DNA of 64,000 bases, from contig NZ_FOPY01000001.1 of assembly GCF_900113605.1 (NCBI RefSeq), positions 7,669-71,668 of the forward strand. Reading direction: 5' to 3'. This stretch comes from Modicisalibacter xianhensis (GTDB taxonomy: Bacteria; Pseudomonadota; Gammaproteobacteria; Pseudomonadales; Halomonadaceae). Position numbers and translations under genes: made by a program. The notes under the pieces were generated by a model that was given only the letters and a program-made list of their open reading frames with translations, did no database searches and had not been told where the DNA came from. Positions within the stretch are counted from its first letter, which is position 1. Each line of letters starts with the position of its first letter. Of the stretch, positions 60,949 through 64,000 are shown piece after piece.

Positions 60949-62139
60949 ATGTTCGAGCAGATAGAGCGCGTGCCCGGGGATGCGATCCTCGGGCTGATCG
61001 AGGCCTTCAACAAGGATAGCAATCCGCAGAAGGTCGACCTCGGTGTCGGCGTCTACCGCGATGCCCACGGCAACACGCCGGTGATGCGCGCCGTCAAGGA
61101 AGCCGAGGCGCTGCTGCTGAAGAACGAGACCACCAAGAGCTATATCGGTTCTCACGGCGATCCGCGCTATGGCCAGGCCATCCTGTCCATGGTGCTGGGC
61201 GATGCGTCGCCGGTGCTGGCTGCCAAGCGTGCCAGCGCGACCCAGTCGCCGGGCGGCACCGGCGCCCTGCGACTGGCGGCAGACTTCATCAAGACCCATT
61301 TGCCCGGCAAGGGCATCTGGCTGTCCGACCCGACCTGGCCCAACCACCTGGGCATCTTCCACGCCGCCGGCGTCGAGATGCACAAGTATCCCTATGTCGA
61401 TGCCGATAACCGCCTCGACTTCGATGGCATGCTTTCCACCCTCAAGCAGATTCCGCAGGGCGATGTGGTGCTGCTGCATGCCTGCTGCCACAACCCCTCC
61501 GGTTTCGACCTGAGCAAGGAGCAGTGGCAACAGGTACTCGAAGTGGTTCGCGAGCGCGGCCTGCTGCCCCTGGTCGACTTCGCCTACCAGGGCTTCGGCG
61601 ACGGCCTGGAAGAGGACGCCTACGGCGTGCGTCTGATGGCCGAGAATCTCGACGAAGTGCTGGTTACCAGCTCCTGCTCGAAGAACTTCGGTCTCTATCG
61701 CGAGCGTACCGGCTGCCTGATCGCCATCGCCAAGAACCAGGAGCAGATGGAAAACGTGCGTTCGCAGTTCGCCATCGTCGCCCGCGAGAACTACTCCAAC
61801 CCGCCGGCTCACGGCAGCGCCATCGTCGTCGAAATCCTCGACTCCGCCGAACTGGCTGCCCAGTGGCGCGACGAACTCACCGAGATGCGTGACCGAATCA
61901 ACGGCCTGCGCCGCGACTTCGTCGACGCGCTCAAGCCCTACGGCCTCGATCAGCAGTTCGCGCATATCGCCGAGCAGCGCGGCATGTTCTCCTACACCGG
62001 CCTTACGCCGGAGCAGGTCGACCGCCTGCGCGACGAGTACGCCATCTACATGGTGCGCTCGGGACGCGCCAACGTGGCCGGCCTGGCCACCGAGAACCTG
62101 CCCTACGTGGCCAAGGCGATCGCCGCCGTCGTCAAGTAA
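60949..62139 (+). CDS. phhC: Aromatic amino acid / aspartate aminotransferase (PhhC/TyrB type)
   Basis: A 396-residue class I PLP aminotransferase. The PLP Lys245 is in TSSCSKNFGLYRERTG, the cofactor/substrate region in LLHACCHNPSGFDL, and the substrate-carboxylate Arg is in MVRSGRANVAG at the C-terminus. It would convert tyrosine and phenylalanine to the phenylpyruvates with 2-oxoglutarate, feeding hpd. Operon position (phhABC as in Pseudomonas) supports an aromatic role; aspartate activity is likely too. Only one base separates it from phhB, suggesting coupling. A perfect 11-bp hairpin follows. Confidence 0.92.
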   Translation: MFEQIERVPGDAILGLIEAFNKDSNPQKVDLGVGVYRDAHGNTPVMRAVKEAEALLLKNETTKSYIGSHGDPRYGQAILSMVLGDASPVLAAKRASATQSPGGTGALRLAADFIKTHLPGKGIWLSDPTWPNHLGIFHAAGVEMHKYPYVDADNRLDFDGMLSTLKQIPQGDVVLLHACCHNPSGFDLSKEQWQQVLEVVRERGLLPLVDFAYQGFGDGLEEDAYGVRLMAENLDEVLVTSSCSKNFGLYRERTGCLIAIAKNQEQMENVRSQFAIVARENYSNPPAHGSAIVVEILDSAELAAQWRDELTEMRDRINGLRRDFVDALKPYGLDQQFAHIAEQRGMFSYTGLTPEQVDRLRDEYAIYMVRSGRANVAGLATENLPYVAKAIAAVVK

Positions 62140-62165
62140 GGCTTGCCATGCTTGCCTAGCAGACC

Positions 62166-62191
62166 AGACGCCCGGGCCATCCCGGGCGTCT
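62166..62191 (+). terminator. Rho-independent-like terminator of the phh operon
   Basis: AGACGCCCGGG pairs perfectly with CCCGGGCGTCT around CCAT, followed by TTGCG. It is located 27 bp after the aminotransferase stop. Confidence 0.75.
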
Positions 62192-62254
62192 TGCGTAGAG
62201 GCAGGCCTTCGAGGATAACCATGGGGCACTCGCCCCCTTTCGCCTGCCTCACCG

Positions 62255-63067
62255 CTAGGCCTGAGGCTGAGCATCCTGCCGCGCCTGCCAGAACAGGGCA
62301 AACAGCTCCGATTGCGAATTGATGCCCAGCTTGGTGTAGAGGTGCTTCTTGTGGGCACGCACCGTCTCGACGGAAATATTCAGCCGTCGTGCGATTTCCT
62401 TGGTCGAACAGCCGCCCAGCATCAACTGGCTCACTTCGCGTTCCCGATCGGTGAGACTGTTCACCGCAGGCGGTGGTGACTGAACCCCCTGCGGATGCCA
62501 GGGATGTGGCCCCGAGACTTGTTCGGCCAACGCTTCGAAGTGCATGCGCTGGCGCATCAGCGGCAGCAGCCAAGGCTGGATCAGCAGCAGCGTGCCCATT
62601 GCCTCGCTGTCGAAGCGCTGCGACGAGCCTAGCGACAGGCACAGCACCTGCTCGTGGTCCAGGGCGACATTGAACTGGATCTCGTCGGCGACGATATTGC
62701 GCCGGAAATAGCGCTGGTAATACTCGGTACTCGTGAAGCATTCGGGCGCCACATCATCGAGACGCAGCAGGCCACTACGCGCACGGGCACACGCTTCGAT
62801 GTAGAACGGGTCGAGCAGATAGAGTCCCCGCTGATAATCCTGGAACAGTTGTTCGTCGCTGCCGTCCTCCTCGTCGCTTTCGGCGAAGATCGTCGGCGGC
62901 CGATGCGGTGAGAACAGCAGCGCCACCCAGGTGTCGAACGCCACGTGATCGCCTAGCAGACGCGCCACACCAAGCCAGAAATTCGGCGCGTCGAGCTTGT
63001 CGACCAGCAGCCCGAAGCCGCGATGCCATACGAGTCCTTCATGCAGCCTCGAGGCGTTATCCCCCAC
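62255..63067 (-). CDS. LuxR-family transcriptional regulator (no recognised autoinducer domain)
   Basis: A 270-residue regulator. The C-terminal HTH (about 205-265) has NSLTDREREVSQLMLGGCSTKEIARRLNISVETVRAHKKHLYTKLGINSQSELFALF, the canonical LuxR/FixJ helix-turn-helix. The N-terminal 190 residues do not look like a receiver or a classical AHL-binding domain; they are rich in Trp, Phe and Leu. The start is GTG with GAGGGG upstream. It is divergent from a nitrilase-family amidase gene, which may be its target. The signal is unknown. Confidence 0.82.
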   Translation of the reverse strand: MGDNASRLHEGLVWHRGFGLLVDKLDAPNFWLGVARLLGDHVAFDTWVALLFSPHRPPTIFAESDEEDGSDEQLFQDYQRGLYLLDPFYIEACARARSGLLRLDDVAPECFTSTEYYQRYFRRNIVADEIQFNVALDHEQVLCLSLGSSQRFDSEAMGTLLLIQPWLLPLMRQRMHFEALAEQVSGPHPWHPQGVQSPPPAVNSLTDREREVSQLMLGGCSTKEIARRLNISVETVRAHKKHLYTKLGINSQSELFALFWQARQDAQPQA

Positions 63068-63162
63068 TTGCGTTACCCCTCACATGGAATAGGCAGTCGT
63101 GTCGCAATAGGCATACTGAAAGCATCCCCAGCACCCAAGAATAACCCAACAGGAGTGGTCGA

Positions 63163-63978
63163 ATGCAGATCGAACTCGCCCAGTTGTCAGGACGAGAGGG
63201 CGATATCGCCTATAACCTCGACCGAGCCCTGACTCAGATCGAACGCAGTCACGACGACACGCAACTGATCGTGTTTCCCGAAACCCACCTTACCGGCTTT
63301 GCCGAACCAAGCCATGTCGAGGATCGCGCCCTGGCCATCGACGGACCGGAGCTGACTGCCCTCAAGGAAGCCAGCCGGCAACGCGACCTGGCCATCGCCA
63401 TCGGCTTTCTCGAACGTGACGCCCAGCGGGTCTTCAACACCACGGTGCTGATCACACCCGAGGACGGTATCGCCCTGCGCTATCGCAAGACCCACCTGTG
63501 GCCCGACGAGCGCGAGCTGGTCACACCGGGCGATCGCATGGTGTGCGGCGTGTGGCGCGGCCGACGCATCGGCCTGCTGGTCTGCTACGACATCGAGTTT
63601 CCCGAGACTGCCCGGGCCCTGGCGGCGATGGACACCGAACTGATCGTGATCACCAACGGCAACATGGATCCGTACGGTCCGGTGCACCGCAGCACAGCCA
63701 TCGCTCGCGCGCTGGAGAACCAGGCCTTCGTGGCCATGACCAACCGCGCCGGCAACGGCGTCGACATGACCTTTGCCGGCGAGAGCGCCATTGTCGATCC
63801 ACTTGGCCAACTGGTGACCGAGCTTGGCCGCGATGAGGGGGTGGCACGCGCGACGCTCGACTTCTCGCGTCGCGATGTGGCAAGGCGCGATTACCACTAT
63901 CTCGACGACCGACGCATCCCGTTGTTCGGCCGGCTCGATGAACTGCCCGACGGCCAGCGCCACTGGTTGCTGAACTGA
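63163..63978 (+). CDS. Carbon-nitrogen hydrolase (nitrilase superfamily amidase)
   Basis: A 271-residue nitrilase-superfamily enzyme with the Glu-Lys-Cys triad: Glu40 in LIVFPETHLTG, Lys109 in RYRKTHLWP and Cys141 in LLVCYDIEFPE. The second Glu of the family is in the same segment. Small size and the RYRKTHLW/CYDIEFPE motifs point to an aliphatic amidase or N-carbamoyl/omega-amidase, not a true nitrilase. Substrate unknown. It is divergent from the LuxR-type gene and is the last gene in the window. Confidence 0.88.
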   Translation: MQIELAQLSGREGDIAYNLDRALTQIERSHDDTQLIVFPETHLTGFAEPSHVEDRALAIDGPELTALKEASRQRDLAIAIGFLERDAQRVFNTTVLITPEDGIALRYRKTHLWPDERELVTPGDRMVCGVWRGRRIGLLVCYDIEFPETARALAAMDTELIVITNGNMDPYGPVHRSTAIARALENQAFVAMTNRAGNGVDMTFAGESAIVDPLGQLVTELGRDEGVARATLDFSRRDVARRDYHYLDDRRIPLFGRLDELPDGQRHWLLN

Positions 63979-64000
63979 CAACCCATTCCCCACTCCACCA

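Overview
The window is 64 kb of GC-rich, densely coded bacterial chromosome. It most resembles a halophilic gammaproteobacterium of the Halomonas group (Halomonadaceae). That is an inference from the mix of genes: TRAP transporters for acid sugars, an urt-ure superoperon, a Na+-coupled symporter, Ktr-type K+ uptake, a phh/hpd aromatic amino acid pathway and acidic protein tails. I see no rRNA, tRNA, CRISPR array, insertion sequence or prophage. The window opens inside a TRAP permease gene.

1-16.3 kb is an acid-sugar (aldonate) catabolic region. On the + strand are the end of a TRAP large permease, a GguC/AraD1-like protein, an alpha-ketoglutaric semialdehyde dehydrogenase, a GlcD-like FAD oxidoreductase, an FAH-family hydrolase and a UxaA-type dehydratase. 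On the - strand are a DctPQM TRAP transporter with an Ldh-2 oxidoreductase and a FadR-type regulator, then an SDR/PdxA2/DUF1537-kinase operon that fits D-threonate use. A XylX-like FAH-fold dehydratase is divergent from that operon. A shared TGT-N3-ACA motif lies before three transcription starts and is probably the FadR-type regulator's operator. 16.3-18.4 kb holds two membrane proteins (YihY/BrkB and DUF1206).

18.4-30.3 kb is one long - strand operon: urtABCDE (urea ABC importer), ureD, ureABC, ureEFG and a HupE/UreJ nickel permease. It is headed by a perfect sigma-54 promoter and two NtrC-type enhancer sites 63 bp apart, so it should be nitrogen-controlled.

30.4-47.8 kb is mixed housekeeping: an acyl-CoA dehydrogenase behind a PsrA-like palindrome; cobA; a Na+ symporter divergent from marR-ktrAB; hpd; argO/argP; a small lipoprotein; a thiamine-binding protein; cfa; a PAS-GGDEF cyclase; and a SlyA/HlyD/DUF2955 efflux unit with a near-consensus SlyA box.

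47.8-56.6 kb is a five-gene - strand operon in which every junction overlaps. It is a Wadjet/Mks-type SMC defence system (jetA, jetB, jetC, jetD) followed by a group II truncated haemoglobin gene. The 1,635-residue JetC has non-canonical nucleotide-binding motifs (first P-loop Gly replaced by Met; Asp-Gly where Walker B normally has Asp-Glu). This is the most unusual locus in the window.

56.6-64 kb holds an alpha/beta hydrolase, a DUF99 gene overlapping phhR (TyrR family), the divergent phhA-phhB-aromatic aminotransferase operon, a LuxR-type regulator and a nitrilase-superfamily amidase. TyrR-like boxes before phhA and before the distant hpd suggest that PhhR coordinates phenylalanine and tyrosine breakdown.
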